Shown: positions 17,293 through 25,878 of the stretch, one piece after another
Layout of the letters: each line of letters starts with the position of its first letter
Numbering within the stretch: position 1 is the stretch's first letter
From: CAYNKA01 sp964397655
GTDB lineage: Bacteria; Spirochaetota; Spirochaetia; DTKZ01
Direction: 5' to 3'
Assembly (NCBI GenBank): GCA_964397655.1
Contig: CAYNKA010000001.1
Span: forward strand, 434,001 to 498,000
Length of the DNA: 64,000 nt
Position numbers and translations under genes: made by a program
The notes under the pieces: model-generated
The model's database searches: none
The model's input: the letters and a program-made list of their open reading frames with translations, nothing else
What the model was told of the DNA's origin: nothing

Positions 17293-17321
17293 TTGGCGAG
17301 ACCGCGGGCTTGGAGTACAAT
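17293..17321 (+). promoter_or_regulatory. Candidate promoter for the cyclic-nucleotide-binding gene
   Basis: TTGGCG (17293-17298) and TACAAT (17316-17321), 17-bp spacer, 26 bases before the ATG at 17347. It is back to back with the ffh promoter, so a shared control region of about 90 bp is possible. Confidence 0.5.
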
Positions 17322-17346
17322 CGTACCGTCAGGTCAGGAGCGTCCC

Positions 17347-17856
17347 ATGTCGGAATTGTTGGAAAAAATTCTGTTTCTCCAGAAAGTCGACATCTTCCAG
17401 AACCTTTCCATTGAGGAGCTTCATAGGATAGCTCAGATAACCGAAACCGAGCATTACGACGACGAGGAGTACATCTTCCGTCAGGGAGATCCCGGTAATT
17501 ACGCCTATCTCATCGTCTCCGGTAAGGTGGAGCTCTTCTTCGAGTCCGGCGACGGCGGCTCCCAGGTCATCATGACCTTCGGCGAGGGAAGCTGTTTCGG
17601 CGAAATGGCCCTCCTCGACGGGCAGCCCAGGTCGGCAGGCGCGAGGACGACCTCGGAAAGCCTCATTTCGAAGATCGGGCGGAACGACTTCATCCAGCTC
17701 TTGCACCGATACCCCCCCATGGCCCTGGGGATCATAGCCCAGCTCTCCCTCAGGCTCAGGACCTCGAACAAGAAGATGAACCGCCTCACGAAGATCGTCG
17801 AATCCTTCGCCTCCATCTACGAGGAAGGAAGGAAGACGCTCGGAGAAGAAGCGTGA
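17347..17856 (+). CDS. Cyclic-nucleotide-binding-domain protein
   Basis: Single cNMP-binding beta-roll, about residues 15-130. Hallmarks: EYIFRQGDPGNYAYLIVSGK, the phosphate-binding cassette GEGSCFGEMALLDGQPRSAG and the following IGRNDFIQLLHRYP. No DNA-binding helix-turn-helix follows; the C-terminus is a short helix (LTKIVESFASIYEEGRK), so it is not a CRP-type regulator. The start at 17347 is chosen for its upstream CAGGAG and the MSELLEKILFLQ start. Its stop overlaps the next start as GTGA, so it is coupled to the MFS-HEAT membrane protein and may sense a nucleotide for it (inference). Confidence 0.88.
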   Translation: MSELLEKILFLQKVDIFQNLSIEELHRIAQITETEHYDDEEYIFRQGDPGNYAYLIVSGKVELFFESGDGGSQVIMTFGEGSCFGEMALLDGQPRSAGARTTSESLISKIGRNDFIQLLHRYPPMALGIIAQLSLRLRTSNKKMNRLTKIVESFASIYEEGRKTLGEEA

Positions 17857-20591
17857 ACCTCTCCAGCCTGAAACTCCACGCCTACAAGGCGCTCAATATC
17901 CACCGGGGCGAGGGAAGTAGGATCCTCACCTTCGTCCTGCTCCAGTTCTTCCTCTCCCTCGTCGTCGGCATGATCAGCTCGGTCGTCGACCCTCTCTTCA
18001 TGAAGCACGGCATGGACGCTCCCGAATCCTTCGTCCTGTCGTTCCTCAGGATGGGGCATTCCCTGAGGCAGCCTCGGATCATACGCCTCTCGTTCTTCCT
18101 CTACGGCCTTTCGTCATTCCTGCTCGCGGTACTCGGTCTCCTGTACACCGGCGTGACCGACCGTTTCGACAAGCGCAAGCTCTTCCTCGGCATCCTCTAC
18201 GTCACGCTCGCGATCTGCGTCCTGGGCGGAATGCTCATCTTCGTGGATTCGCGGCTCATGAACATCCCGGGCGTCTATTCCGTCCTCTTCGTCTTCCGTT
18301 TTTCTGCGGGAATCGTGCTCCTCATGGTGTTCTGGGACATCGCCCCCTTCTACTTCGACGCCCGGCAGGGCAAGAGGCTTTTCCCCCTCCTCGCATCCGG
18401 AGGAGCCGCGGGATACGCCGCTGGCTCGTTCATCGTGGCGCCGCTCTCGTCCTTCGTTCCCCTGAACGCCCAGCTCTTCGTCATCGCGGCCTTCACCCTC
18501 CCCTGCATCCTGGGCTTTCTCTCAGCGAGGCGGCGCTTTCCCATCCTCGATTCTCCCCGCTACAAGAAGATGACCCTGCGGTCCGAAATAAGGGAGGGCA
18601 TCTTCTCGTTCTCGGGAAGCTCGTTCCTCCGTCTCTCCGCCGCGAGCACCGTCGTCTTCGGGCTACTCGCGGGCCTCATCATCTTCACCTACAACGCGGT
18701 CGTCCACTCGCGCGTGACGACCGGGGCGGCGACCGCGAACCTCATGGGGCTCCAGCGCGCGGCGGCCACGATGCTCCAGGCGACCGTGCTCACGAAGGTC
18801 ATGAGCCAGTCCTCGCTGGGCGGCCAGCACAGGAAGGAACTCGCATTCCAGGTCCTTTTTCTCGTACTCGGCGTCGCGGCCTTCATCGTCAGCATGGTGG
18901 GCGTGGCGGACTTCACCCGCCAGATCCAGATCGCGCTCCTTTCGCCCGCCGCGGTGGCCATCTTCGCCTTCGTCCCTTCCCGCTACCGCGGCAGGATCAT
19001 GGCTCTGAACAATCTCGTGCTCGCTCCCCTCGGCATCTTCATCGTCTCGGTTATCGTGATCCTCGCCGGATCGCTCATCGATCCGGTCTGGTTCATCTAT
19101 CTGATCGCCGCGCTCATGGTCGCCCGGCTCGTTCTGAATCATTTCCTCAACAGGAAATACGTGTCCCTGCTTTCCGAGAACCTCATGAGCGGGAGCAAGA
19201 TAGACCTCGTGAAGATCAAGGACAACGCCAGGAGCATCATCGACAATCCCATCCTTCTCGAGAAGCTCCAGAACGAGATGGAGAAGCAAAGCCTCTCGGT
19301 CAAGGTCTTCCTCTCAAGCCGGCTCGCCTCCGAGGCGGAAACCGCAGAGGACCTCGAGCGGCTCAGGCCCTTCTTCCCGGACGACGCGCCGGAGACTATC
19401 CGCGCGGCCTGGATCGAGGCCCTCGCTCGCGTCGGATTCGAGAGCCACGAGGAAGAAATTCTCAAGGAGGAGGACTCGCCCTCCGGTGAGATCCGGACCG
19501 CAGCCCGGCTCGCGGTCCTGCGAAGCCTCCGCGCATCGGGTAAGGACGGGGAGTTCCGCGAGCGTCTCTCGCGGCTCACGGACGGATTCGAGGCCGCGGT
19601 CGCCGCGAAGGACGCGGGAAAATTCGAGGAGTATTCGGCGATCCTCCTCCGTTTCGAAGCCGAGACAGGGGAAAGGTTCATCCGCCTCGAACGAGACAGC
19701 CTGGACGACGAACTCCTCGGGATTTTCCTCTCGGCCCTGGCCGCCCATCCGACCGAGCGTTACTTTCCGTTCGTGCTCGCGGGCCTCGGAAAGGAGCGTT
19801 TCCGGAAGCAGACGACCTCCTGCCTGAAGGCGATGCCGGAAAAGACGCTTCTCGAGCACGAGGACATCTTCACGGGGCTTCCCCCCTCTGAAATCCTCTC
19901 TATCCTCGAGGAACTCGTGTTCTCCCATCCGGAATTCTCCGACAGGGAAAGCGTCGGGCTGCTCAAGGGGCTGTTCGAGCCCTTCGAGACTCCCGGCCTT
20001 TCCCTCAAGGAAACCCTCGGCATCCTGCACGCCTCGGGCGGCGAAATGGTGAGAGCGCTTCTCATCCTGGCCTTGGGACCCAAGGCCGCTCCCAACGACG
20101 TCGCGCCCGCGTTCAAGAGGATCAAGACGAGATTGCTCGGGCTCTTTCCCCAGTGCTGCGCCCTCCTCCGTGAGACGGACGGTATCGCAGGCTCGCGTTA
20201 CCACCCGCTCATAGCCAAGCTCGTCCGCGAAGAGACGACCGGCCTTCTCCTCGTGCTCGCCGCCTTGACCGCCGCCGAGATGAAGAACGACGAGGACCGC
20301 GACCTCGCCTGCGGCATCATCCGGGATCTGTACGAGCGGACCGCGGAGATGAGCCAGAGCGCCATGGAGTTCATCGACACGAAAATCGAGGACGAGGTCA
20401 GGAAGCCCCTCCTGCTGTATTACGAGAACCTCACCGTCGACGAAAAGCACCTGCGAATGAGGCCGTACCTGCGGGGCCTGAACAAGGGACCGGGGGAGAT
20501 AATCGGCGACTGGGCCGAAGCCCTGACCGCTGTCGGCGACGAGATCGGCGCCGAGATCCTGAACGAGTTCCGGAGTCTCGTCGGGGCATAG
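17853..20591 (+). CDS. MFS-type membrane protein fused to a HEAT-repeat domain
   Basis: A 912-residue protein. Residues 1-430 are strongly hydrophobic with about twelve membrane spans (e.g. ILTFVLLQFFLSLVVGMISS, FLLAVLGLLYTGVTDRFDKR, AGLIIFTYNAVVHS) and an MFS-like DRFDKRK loop. They resemble the NTT/ATP-ADP-translocase-like MFS families. Residues about 430-912 are soluble and helical, with HEAT-like units (PETIRAAWIEALARVGFESH, SGEIRTAARLAVLRSLRASG). The GTG start overlaps the stop of the cNMP-binding gene. In other bacteria MFS, HEAT and cNMP parts occur in one chain, so here the system seems split in two. The substrate is unknown; nucleotide transport is only a hint. Confidence 0.8.
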   Translation: MNLSSLKLHAYKALNIHRGEGSRILTFVLLQFFLSLVVGMISSVVDPLFMKHGMDAPESFVLSFLRMGHSLRQPRIIRLSFFLYGLSSFLLAVLGLLYTGVTDRFDKRKLFLGILYVTLAICVLGGMLIFVDSRLMNIPGVYSVLFVFRFSAGIVLLMVFWDIAPFYFDARQGKRLFPLLASGGAAGYAAGSFIVAPLSSFVPLNAQLFVIAAFTLPCILGFLSARRRFPILDSPRYKKMTLRSEIREGIFSFSGSSFLRLSAASTVVFGLLAGLIIFTYNAVVHSRVTTGAATANLMGLQRAAATMLQATVLTKVMSQSSLGGQHRKELAFQVLFLVLGVAAFIVSMVGVADFTRQIQIALLSPAAVAIFAFVPSRYRGRIMALNNLVLAPLGIFIVSVIVILAGSLIDPVWFIYLIAALMVARLVLNHFLNRKYVSLLSENLMSGSKIDLVKIKDNARSIIDNPILLEKLQNEMEKQSLSVKVFLSSRLASEAETAEDLERLRPFFPDDAPETIRAAWIEALARVGFESHEEEILKEEDSPSGEIRTAARLAVLRSLRASGKDGEFRERLSRLTDGFEAAVAAKDAGKFEEYSAILLRFEAETGERFIRLERDSLDDELLGIFLSALAAHPTERYFPFVLAGLGKERFRKQTTSCLKAMPEKTLLEHEDIFTGLPPSEILSILEELVFSHPEFSDRESVGLLKGLFEPFETPGLSLKETLGILHASGGEMVRALLILALGPKAAPNDVAPAFKRIKTRLLGLFPQCCALLRETDGIAGSRYHPLIAKLVREETTGLLLVLAALTAAEMKNDEDRDLACGIIRDLYERTAEMSQSAMEFIDTKIEDEVRKPLLLYYENLTVDEKHLRMRPYLRGLNKGPGEIIGDWAEALTAVGDEIGAEILNEFRSLVGA

Positions 20592-20647
20592 TTTCCGGGA
20601 GCGGCGGGGTCCTGAGCCTCACCGCGTTCTTCCTTGCCATTCGGCCG

Positions 20648-21823
20648 TCATTTTATATCGAAGAAATTCCGTCTTATGTAGCGGCTCTTCCCGTCGGCCT
20701 CGTCCCAATAACGGCTCATGGGAAAGCCGTCCCTGAGCTTCTCGTAATACCAGAGCGCCTTCTTCATGTTCCGCAACTCGCGGTCGTTCTCGTAGAGGCG
20801 GGCCAGACGAACGTACCATTCGTCGATGTTCGCGAGCGTCCCGCCCTTCTCCACGAGGAAGCGTTCGATCTCGTCGAGAGCCTCGCGGGTCCTGCCTTGC
20901 TCGAGGAGCTTTCTCATGCGTTCGTCGTCGGACGGCAGGTCGTCGAACCCGGCGGCCTTACCGCCCGTCGCGGCGGCCCCGAGTTCATCCCCTCCGGTCT
21001 TCGAGGCCCCGGGACGCGGACTTCCGTCCGGCGTCCGGGAGTCTTTTTCCGCCGACTGCGCCTTCGGAGGATCGATCTTCAGGCTCACTTCGTTCTGCCG
21101 CACGGAATTGACCGTGAGGTCCTGCTGTTGGAATTTCAGCGTGTAGTTGCCAGCGGTGTAGGCGATGAACGAAAAGACCGTGTTCCCCTCCTGCACCGCC
21201 TTCCCCTGATAGCGTATCTTTCCCGAATTCTCCTGGTCGCCGAGAAAAATCCATCCTATCCCCGGGAGAGCGACCTTGACCGCCTTCCCCACTTCTCCCG
21301 AGACGTCGGCTTCCTTGAGCGGCACGGAAGGCTTCTCCGCCGCCGCGGATTTCGCGTTCTCCGGCGGCTTCTCGGTTTTCTCCGGAGCGGCGTTCCGGAC
21401 CTGAGCCGGCGGCTTCCTTTCGGGCGCTGGGGCTGGCTTCTTCGCGGCATCCGCCGCCGGCCTCTCCCGACGCGCTTCGGGCGCGGGGTTGGGCTTTTCC
21501 TCGGGGGGCGGCGCTGGTAAGGGCAGTCCCGCCGCGACGAGTTCCACCTTCTTCGCGGAAGCGGACGGGACTCCGGTTTCTGGAAGCGGACCTGCTTCCG
21601 GAAGGGGGAAGAGTCGAGACTGCCTTTCGGGTTCCTCGGGCCTTACCCTGGGAACGGCGGGCTCGGGCCGGGGCGGTTCCGCTTGTACCTGCGTCTCCGT
21701 CTTGGACGCCTCCTCGAACCGTGGCGCGGACTGAGCGGGCATGCCTTGGTCCGCGGGCGGCGGAGCGGAAGCGCAGGCAGTGAGAACGAGGCCGACCGCG
21801 GCCGCGAGTATGCGTGGAACCAT
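20648..21823 (-). CDS. Envelope lipoprotein with Pro/Ala-rich linker and C-terminal TPR-like helices
   Basis: The N-terminus MVPRILAAAVGLVLTACASA is a lipoprotein signal with the lipobox Cys at residue 17. A long Pro/Ala/Lys/Glu linker (about 25-200) could span the periplasm. A small beta domain follows (VALPGIGWIFLGDQENSG, FIAYTAGNYTLKFQQQDLTV). The C-terminal about 100 residues look like TPR helices (RTREALDEIERFLVEKGGTL, YVRLARLYENDRELRNMKKA). The layout resembles tethering or scaffold lipoproteins. The start at 21823 is preferred over an upstream frame because it provides the signal. No function is recognised; the next gene upstream encodes a small membrane-anchored protein. Confidence 0.75.
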   Translation of the reverse strand: MVPRILAAAVGLVLTACASAPPPADQGMPAQSAPRFEEASKTETQVQAEPPRPEPAVPRVRPEEPERQSRLFPLPEAGPLPETGVPSASAKKVELVAAGLPLPAPPPEEKPNPAPEARRERPAADAAKKPAPAPERKPPAQVRNAAPEKTEKPPENAKSAAAEKPSVPLKEADVSGEVGKAVKVALPGIGWIFLGDQENSGKIRYQGKAVQEGNTVFSFIAYTAGNYTLKFQQQDLTVNSVRQNEVSLKIDPPKAQSAEKDSRTPDGSPRPGASKTGGDELGAAATGGKAAGFDDLPSDDERMRKLLEQGRTREALDEIERFLVEKGGTLANIDEWYVRLARLYENDRELRNMKKALWYYEKLRDGFPMSRYWDEADGKSRYIRRNFFDIK

Positions 21824-21837
21824 GCCCCCCTCCCCGG

Positions 21838-22194
21838 CTACGGAACCGAATCCAAGAGCTCCCGGACCTTCTTCCGGTTCTGCTTCGTGAGCGCGTCGAT
21901 CCCCAATTCCCTGGGATCGATCCAGAAACGGTCGACTTCCCCGCGGGACCACCTTTCCCGCGGCTCGCGGTAGAACTTGATCTCAGGCGCGAGGAACCGC
22001 TCGATTTCGTCCGGTACCTCGAGCGCATAGGGCGCCTGCGGACCCGCCTCTTCGCCCGTTCCGAGGAACGGGATCACGGGCTCGGCCGGCCGGCTTCCGC
22101 CGCCCCGCGAAAAGTGTACGACGATTATGCCGAGCGACGCGAGGACCGCTACGCCGGCGGTACAGACGAGGAAGATCCGGATTTCCCGGGTCAT
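21838..22194 (-). CDS. Small single-span membrane protein downstream of smc
   Basis: A 118-residue protein with one N-terminal membrane segment (IFLVCTAGVAVLASLGIIVV) and a soluble tail with conserved-looking IERFLAPEIKFYREPRERW and ALTKQNRKKVRELLDSVP. The ATG at 22194 is preferred because AGGAAG stands five bases before it; the alternative ATG at 22215 overlaps the smc stop. No family is recognised. It lies between smc and the lipoprotein gene in one transcription unit, so an envelope role is possible. Confidence 0.65.
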   Translation of the reverse strand: MTREIRIFLVCTAGVAVLASLGIIVVHFSRGGGSRPAEPVIPFLGTGEEAGPQAPYALEVPDEIERFLAPEIKFYREPRERWSRGEVDRFWIDPRELGIDALTKQNRKKVRELLDSVP

Positions 22195-22207
22195 GAATCT
22201 TCCTAGG

Positions 22208-25006
22208 TCAATCATGTTCCTTTTCGGGCTGGGAATCCAGACGGATGGACACGATCTTGGAGACCCCCGATTCCTCCATCGTTACGCCCAAGAGCGTTTT
22301 CGCCCCGGTGACGGTCTTCTTGTTGTGCGTTATGACGATGAACTGCGACGTATTGCCGAATTCCATGAGCATGGAAACGAAGCGTCCCACGTTGCTCTCG
22401 TCGAGCGCCGCATCGATTTCGTCCAGGAGGCAGAAGGGCGACGGCCTCACCATGTAGGTGGCGAAGAGCAGGGCAACCGCCGTGAGCGACCGCTCGCCTC
22501 CGGAGAGCAGCGAGATGTTCTCGAGGCTCTTTCCCGGCGGCTGTGCGAGGATCTCGATGCCCGATTCGAGCACGGCGTCGGGATCCGAAAGCTTGATCTC
22601 CGCCCTTCCGCCCCCGAAGAGCCTGCGGAACATGAGGTGGAAATTCTTCTTGATCTTCTCGTAAGTGGAGAGGAAGAGCTCCGCGGACTCGGTCCTGATC
22701 TCCTCGGTGACCTTCTGGAGGTCCTCCCGGGCCTTCTTCAGGTCGTCGAGCTGGGTGGTGAGGAAATCGTACCTCTCCTTCACCTCGGCGAATTCCTCGG
22801 GAGCCATGAGGTTCACCTGACCGAGCTTCTTCTGCTCCTCGCGGATGTCGTTGAGCTTGTCCCTGAGGTCCTTCGTCGGCACCGAGATCTCGTAAATCCG
22901 GCTTTCGAATTCCGAAAGCTCGCGCGAATGGCGTTCGCGGAAGTTGTCGTAGAGGTTCCGGATCTCCGTGTTGATTTCGGCGAGCTCCATCTGGGCCTTC
23001 TCCAGTCCGCCTTGGGTCTTCCCGAGGTCCTCCATGAAGGTCTTGAGCCGCTTCTCCTTCTCCACGAGATCCTGGTTCCGCTCGGAGATTGACGACTCCA
23101 GGCTCGAAAGCTCCGTCTGTATCGTCTTCTCGCTTTCGAGGAGGGCCTTCCGCTTCTCCTCGAGCTCGAGCTTCTTCTTCCCGATCTCCTCGATCCTCTC
23201 GCGGCTGCGGAAGATCTCCTCCGAGGTCTCCTTGAGGAGCTTCTCCTGGCTCGCCCGTTCCCGCTCCACCATGGCCACGGCCTCCTCGATTCCGGAGGCC
23301 TGGGTCTTCAGGCGGACGCGGTTCACCCTGAGCTCCTCCAGGGTTTTCCTGTACTCGTCGATCTTCTGGGTGAGCGAGGCGTTCTCCTTGCGTAGGGCCT
23401 GGATCGCCTCCCTGCGCTCCCGGATTCCGGCGCGGACCGCGGCGATCTTCTCGTCGATCTCGCGCTTCCTGGTTATGATGCCCTCGGGAGCGAGAAATTC
23501 GTCGATGAACGAAGGCGTCGACTTCCGGTAGGAATCCAGGAGCGAAGCGAGGGCGGCGAGCTTGTCGCTCACCTCCCGGTACGAGGCGAGAACGCCCTCG
23601 AGCGTCTTACGTGGGTCCTGATGGCCGTCCTCGAGGGAGACCGCGTCCTCGAGGAGCTTGATCTTCCCCTCGGCCGCGATCTTGAGCGATCCGAGGAGCG
23701 TGGCGATCTCCCCCTCGAGCCGCGAGCGCTCGTGGTAGGAATACCCGGATTCCTTGAGCCTCTTGTCGAGCTCGTCCACGATCGCGTCCGTCAGGCCGCG
23801 GAGGTCGTTCCTGAGTTCCTCGTCCTGCTCCTCGAACCGGTGGATCTCCTGCTCGAGCGTCTGAATCCTCCGCTGGTTCTCCTTGATCCGCTCGTCGGCC
23901 CTGGCGATGGACGTCTCGAATTCCCCGACGTTCTTCTCGATCTCCTGGATCCTCGTCCTGAATTCCTCAAGGGCCTTGCGCTTCTCCCCGATCTCCCCGA
24001 AGAGGACCTCGACCTTCTCCCGAATGGACTTCTCCCGGGCGAGGTCCGAGGCTATCTTCGCCTCGATCTCGCCGTAGCGCTCGGTGAGCATCCTGCCCTG
24101 GCTCTCGAGGTTGTTCTTCTCGAGCCCGATGCCGTACAGCCGTTTCTGGTCCTCGATGAGCCTCGACTCCATCGAGTTCACGATATCGAGGTTCTTCTCC
24201 AGGGATTCGTTGATCCCGTCGATTTCCTTCTTTATATCGTCCCTGCGCTTGGACCTGTCCGCGAGGAGGTTGCCCTTCTCCTCCTTCGCCTCGAGGAAGC
24301 CCTTGAGCCTGAGGAGCTGGATGTCGAGCTCGAGTCCGAAGGAATCCTCCCGGAGCTTCCGGTATCGCAGGGTCTTCTCGCACTGCACCTTGAGGGAATC
24401 GTAGCTCCTCTTCACCTCGCCGATGATCCCCTCGACCTGGCGCATGTTCTCTTCCGTGCGCTCGAGCTTGCGCTCCGCCTCCTGGCCCTTCACCTTGTAC
24501 TTCGTGATGGCCGCGGCCTCCTCGAAGATGAGCCGCCTCTCCTCCGGCTTGTTCGAAAGGACCTGGTCGATCTTTCCTTGTTCCATGATGGAATAGGCGG
24601 ATTTTCCGATCCCCGTGTCGTAGAAAAGCTCGCGGATCTCCTTGAGCTTCACCGGGGTGTTGTTGATGTAGTATTCGCTCTCCCCCGAGCGGAAAAGCCG
24701 GCGCTTGATGACGACCTCCGGCACCTCGATGGGCAGGAGGTCGTTGTCGTTCGCGAGGGTGAGCGAGACCTCGGCCACGTTGAGCGGCTTCCTGGTCTCC
24801 GTCCCGTTGAAGATGACGTCTTCCATCCGGTCGGCCCTGAGACTCTTGGTCGCCTGCTCGCCGAGGACCCATTTGATGGCGTCCACGACGTTGCTCTTTC
24901 CGCACCCGTTCGGCCCGAGCAGGGCCGAAATGCCGTCCGTGAATTCAATCCTGCTCCGGTCGGCGAAGGACTTGAATCCGAATAATTCCATGCTTTTTAG
25001 AAACAC
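22208..25006 (-). CDS. smc: Chromosome segregation SMC protein, short form
   Basis: Condensin ATPase. The N-terminal ATP head has LLGPNGCGKSNVVDAIKWVL (Walker A, about 30-49), then GIGKSAYSIMEQGKIDQVLS. The C-terminal head has the LSGGERSLTAVALLFA signature and FCLLDEIDAALDESN (Walker B). Between them lie long coiled coils. The protein is 932 residues, roughly 250 shorter than B. subtilis SMC, and the central part (about 400-520) shows no clear hinge glycine pattern. The start is a GTG at 25006 with GGAG five bases upstream, giving the family-typical FLKSMELFGFKSF. Two envelope genes follow in the operon. Confidence 0.93.
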   Translation of the reverse strand: MFLKSMELFGFKSFADRSRIEFTDGISALLGPNGCGKSNVVDAIKWVLGEQATKSLRADRMEDVIFNGTETRKPLNVAEVSLTLANDNDLLPIEVPEVVIKRRLFRSGESEYYINNTPVKLKEIRELFYDTGIGKSAYSIMEQGKIDQVLSNKPEERRLIFEEAAAITKYKVKGQEAERKLERTEENMRQVEGIIGEVKRSYDSLKVQCEKTLRYRKLREDSFGLELDIQLLRLKGFLEAKEEKGNLLADRSKRRDDIKKEIDGINESLEKNLDIVNSMESRLIEDQKRLYGIGLEKNNLESQGRMLTERYGEIEAKIASDLAREKSIREKVEVLFGEIGEKRKALEEFRTRIQEIEKNVGEFETSIARADERIKENQRRIQTLEQEIHRFEEQDEELRNDLRGLTDAIVDELDKRLKESGYSYHERSRLEGEIATLLGSLKIAAEGKIKLLEDAVSLEDGHQDPRKTLEGVLASYREVSDKLAALASLLDSYRKSTPSFIDEFLAPEGIITRKREIDEKIAAVRAGIRERREAIQALRKENASLTQKIDEYRKTLEELRVNRVRLKTQASGIEEAVAMVERERASQEKLLKETSEEIFRSRERIEEIGKKKLELEEKRKALLESEKTIQTELSSLESSISERNQDLVEKEKRLKTFMEDLGKTQGGLEKAQMELAEINTEIRNLYDNFRERHSRELSEFESRIYEISVPTKDLRDKLNDIREEQKKLGQVNLMAPEEFAEVKERYDFLTTQLDDLKKAREDLQKVTEEIRTESAELFLSTYEKIKKNFHLMFRRLFGGGRAEIKLSDPDAVLESGIEILAQPPGKSLENISLLSGGERSLTAVALLFATYMVRPSPFCLLDEIDAALDESNVGRFVSMLMEFGNTSQFIVITHNKKTVTGAKTLLGVTMEESGVSKIVSIRLDSQPEKEHD

Positions 25007-25137
25007 GAAGGCTCCGTTTCACGTAAGTTGATTCATCAGGCGGGGCCGGTGCCCCATCCGTACGCTCACGATTATCGTTCAAGCATAGCAAAGCTCGCCC
25101 CCTCTGTAAAGTGAGATCGATTCGCGGCTTCGAAGCC

Positions 25138-25166
25138 TTGACATCACCCCCTCCAGCCGTGGTAAG
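25138..25166 (+). promoter_or_regulatory. Candidate promoter of tRNA-Val
   Basis: A perfect TTGACA at 25138-25143 stands 37 bases before the tRNA. The -10 box at 17-bp spacing is weak (GGTAAG, 25161-25166). Confidence 0.4.
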
Positions 25167-25180
25167 GTCAGCGAAAATCC

Positions 25181-25253
25181 GGACGATTAGCTCAGCTGGG
25201 AGAGCGCCTGCCTTACAAGCAGGATGTCGCTGGTTCAAACCCGGCATCGTCCA
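25181..25253 (+). tRNA. tRNA-Val (anticodon UAC)
   Basis: Complete cloverleaf of 73 nt without encoded CCA. The acceptor stem GGACGAT pairs with ATCGTCC, and the discriminator is A. The anticodon arm CCTGC-CTTACAA-GCAGG gives TAC, reading valine GUA and related codons. The T arm is GCTGGTTCAAACCCGGC. Decayed recombinase sequence starts just downstream, so this tRNA may have been an integration target. Confidence 0.95.
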
Positions 25254-25322
25254 AAGTAATGAGACAGAAGCAATTAGATCGTTTTTTCAGGTTGCGAAAA
25301 CGGCTGAAAAAGACTGAATTCC

Positions 25323-25556
25323 GTGGTGACCATCATGCGCGCGATCGGGATACCGAATGAGGAGATCAGGAGACGGAGTCTCTGCCTTCTCGGGTTTAGG
25401 CATTTCTTCGCGACGTTTTCCCAGGCCGCTGGCATCAACTCCTTTCTCGCTTCTAAACTCACCCCCCATAAATCGATCCGCTTTTTCGAAACCTACAGCG
25501 ACCATTTCGAGGTCGTTCAAATGGACGAGGCGAGGAAGGGGCTCGGAGGACCATGA
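25323..25556 (+). pseudogene. Remnant of a tyrosine recombinase (phage-type integrase), C-terminal part
   Basis: Only about 77 residues remain of a family that normally has 300-400. The part GFRHFFATFSQAAGINSF matches the box II H-x-x-R region, with R-H kept and the first His lost. PHKSIRFFETYSDHF matches the GHxS...Y segment and keeps a His and the nucleophile-position Tyr. Upstream no in-frame N-terminal domain is found. Position right after tRNA-Val fits a decayed integrase beside its attachment site. No active enzyme is expected. Confidence 0.7.
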
Positions 25557-25696
25557 AGACGCCGAGATTCACGAGCGAGAAGATCGAGCGCGCGATCCGC
25601 TTTCTTGAAAGGAGGAGGGACCACGCGAGGGTGACGAGCGGCGTGGTGATGAGCTTGAGCGTTCAGGCTTCAAGGAGTTCCCGGAAAATCCGGTAG
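25553..25696 (+). other. 47-codon reading frame overlapping the recombinase remnant
   Basis: It begins MKTPRFTSEKIERAIRFLER with an ATGA overlap to the recombinase remnant stop and ends at 25696 inside the antisense PIN fragment. It may be the cut-down head of a former island gene. No family is recognised and translation is uncertain. Confidence 0.25.
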
Positions 25697-25878
25697 GTGA
25701 CGATACGGACTGAACGGAAGGGATCGATGGAGAGGAGGTCCTCGTCGCCGGTGAGGAGATAGTCGGCCCGGCCCGCAAGGGCGAGGTCAAGGAGAAAATC
25801 GTCATCCGGGTCCCGGCAAGCCTTCACCTTGCTTCGCGGCGCTACATGGATCGTATTCCTTTTCAGGAAACGGCGCAT
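25663..25878 (-). pseudogene. Truncated PIN-domain protein (VapC/COG1569-type toxin), C-terminal part
   Basis: Seventy-one residues with the typical C-terminal PIN stretch: KACRDPDDDFLLDLALAGRA, then DYLLTGDEDLLSI and the end IVTYRIFRELLEA. These carry two of the acidic metal ligands of PIN ribonucleases. The N-terminal part with the first catalytic Asp (usually MRxVLDTNVL) is absent upstream, so about half the gene is lost. No antitoxin gene is seen. It is part of the scarred region between tRNA-Val and tRNA-Arg. Confidence 0.7.

Noticed and set aside
23621..24985. 454-codon plus-strand frame over smc
   Set aside because: Low-complexity Leu/Glu-rich translation of the coiled-coil antisense; not a gene.
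25111..25317. 68-codon frame covering tRNA-Val
   Set aside because: Translation through a complete tRNA gene; shadow.
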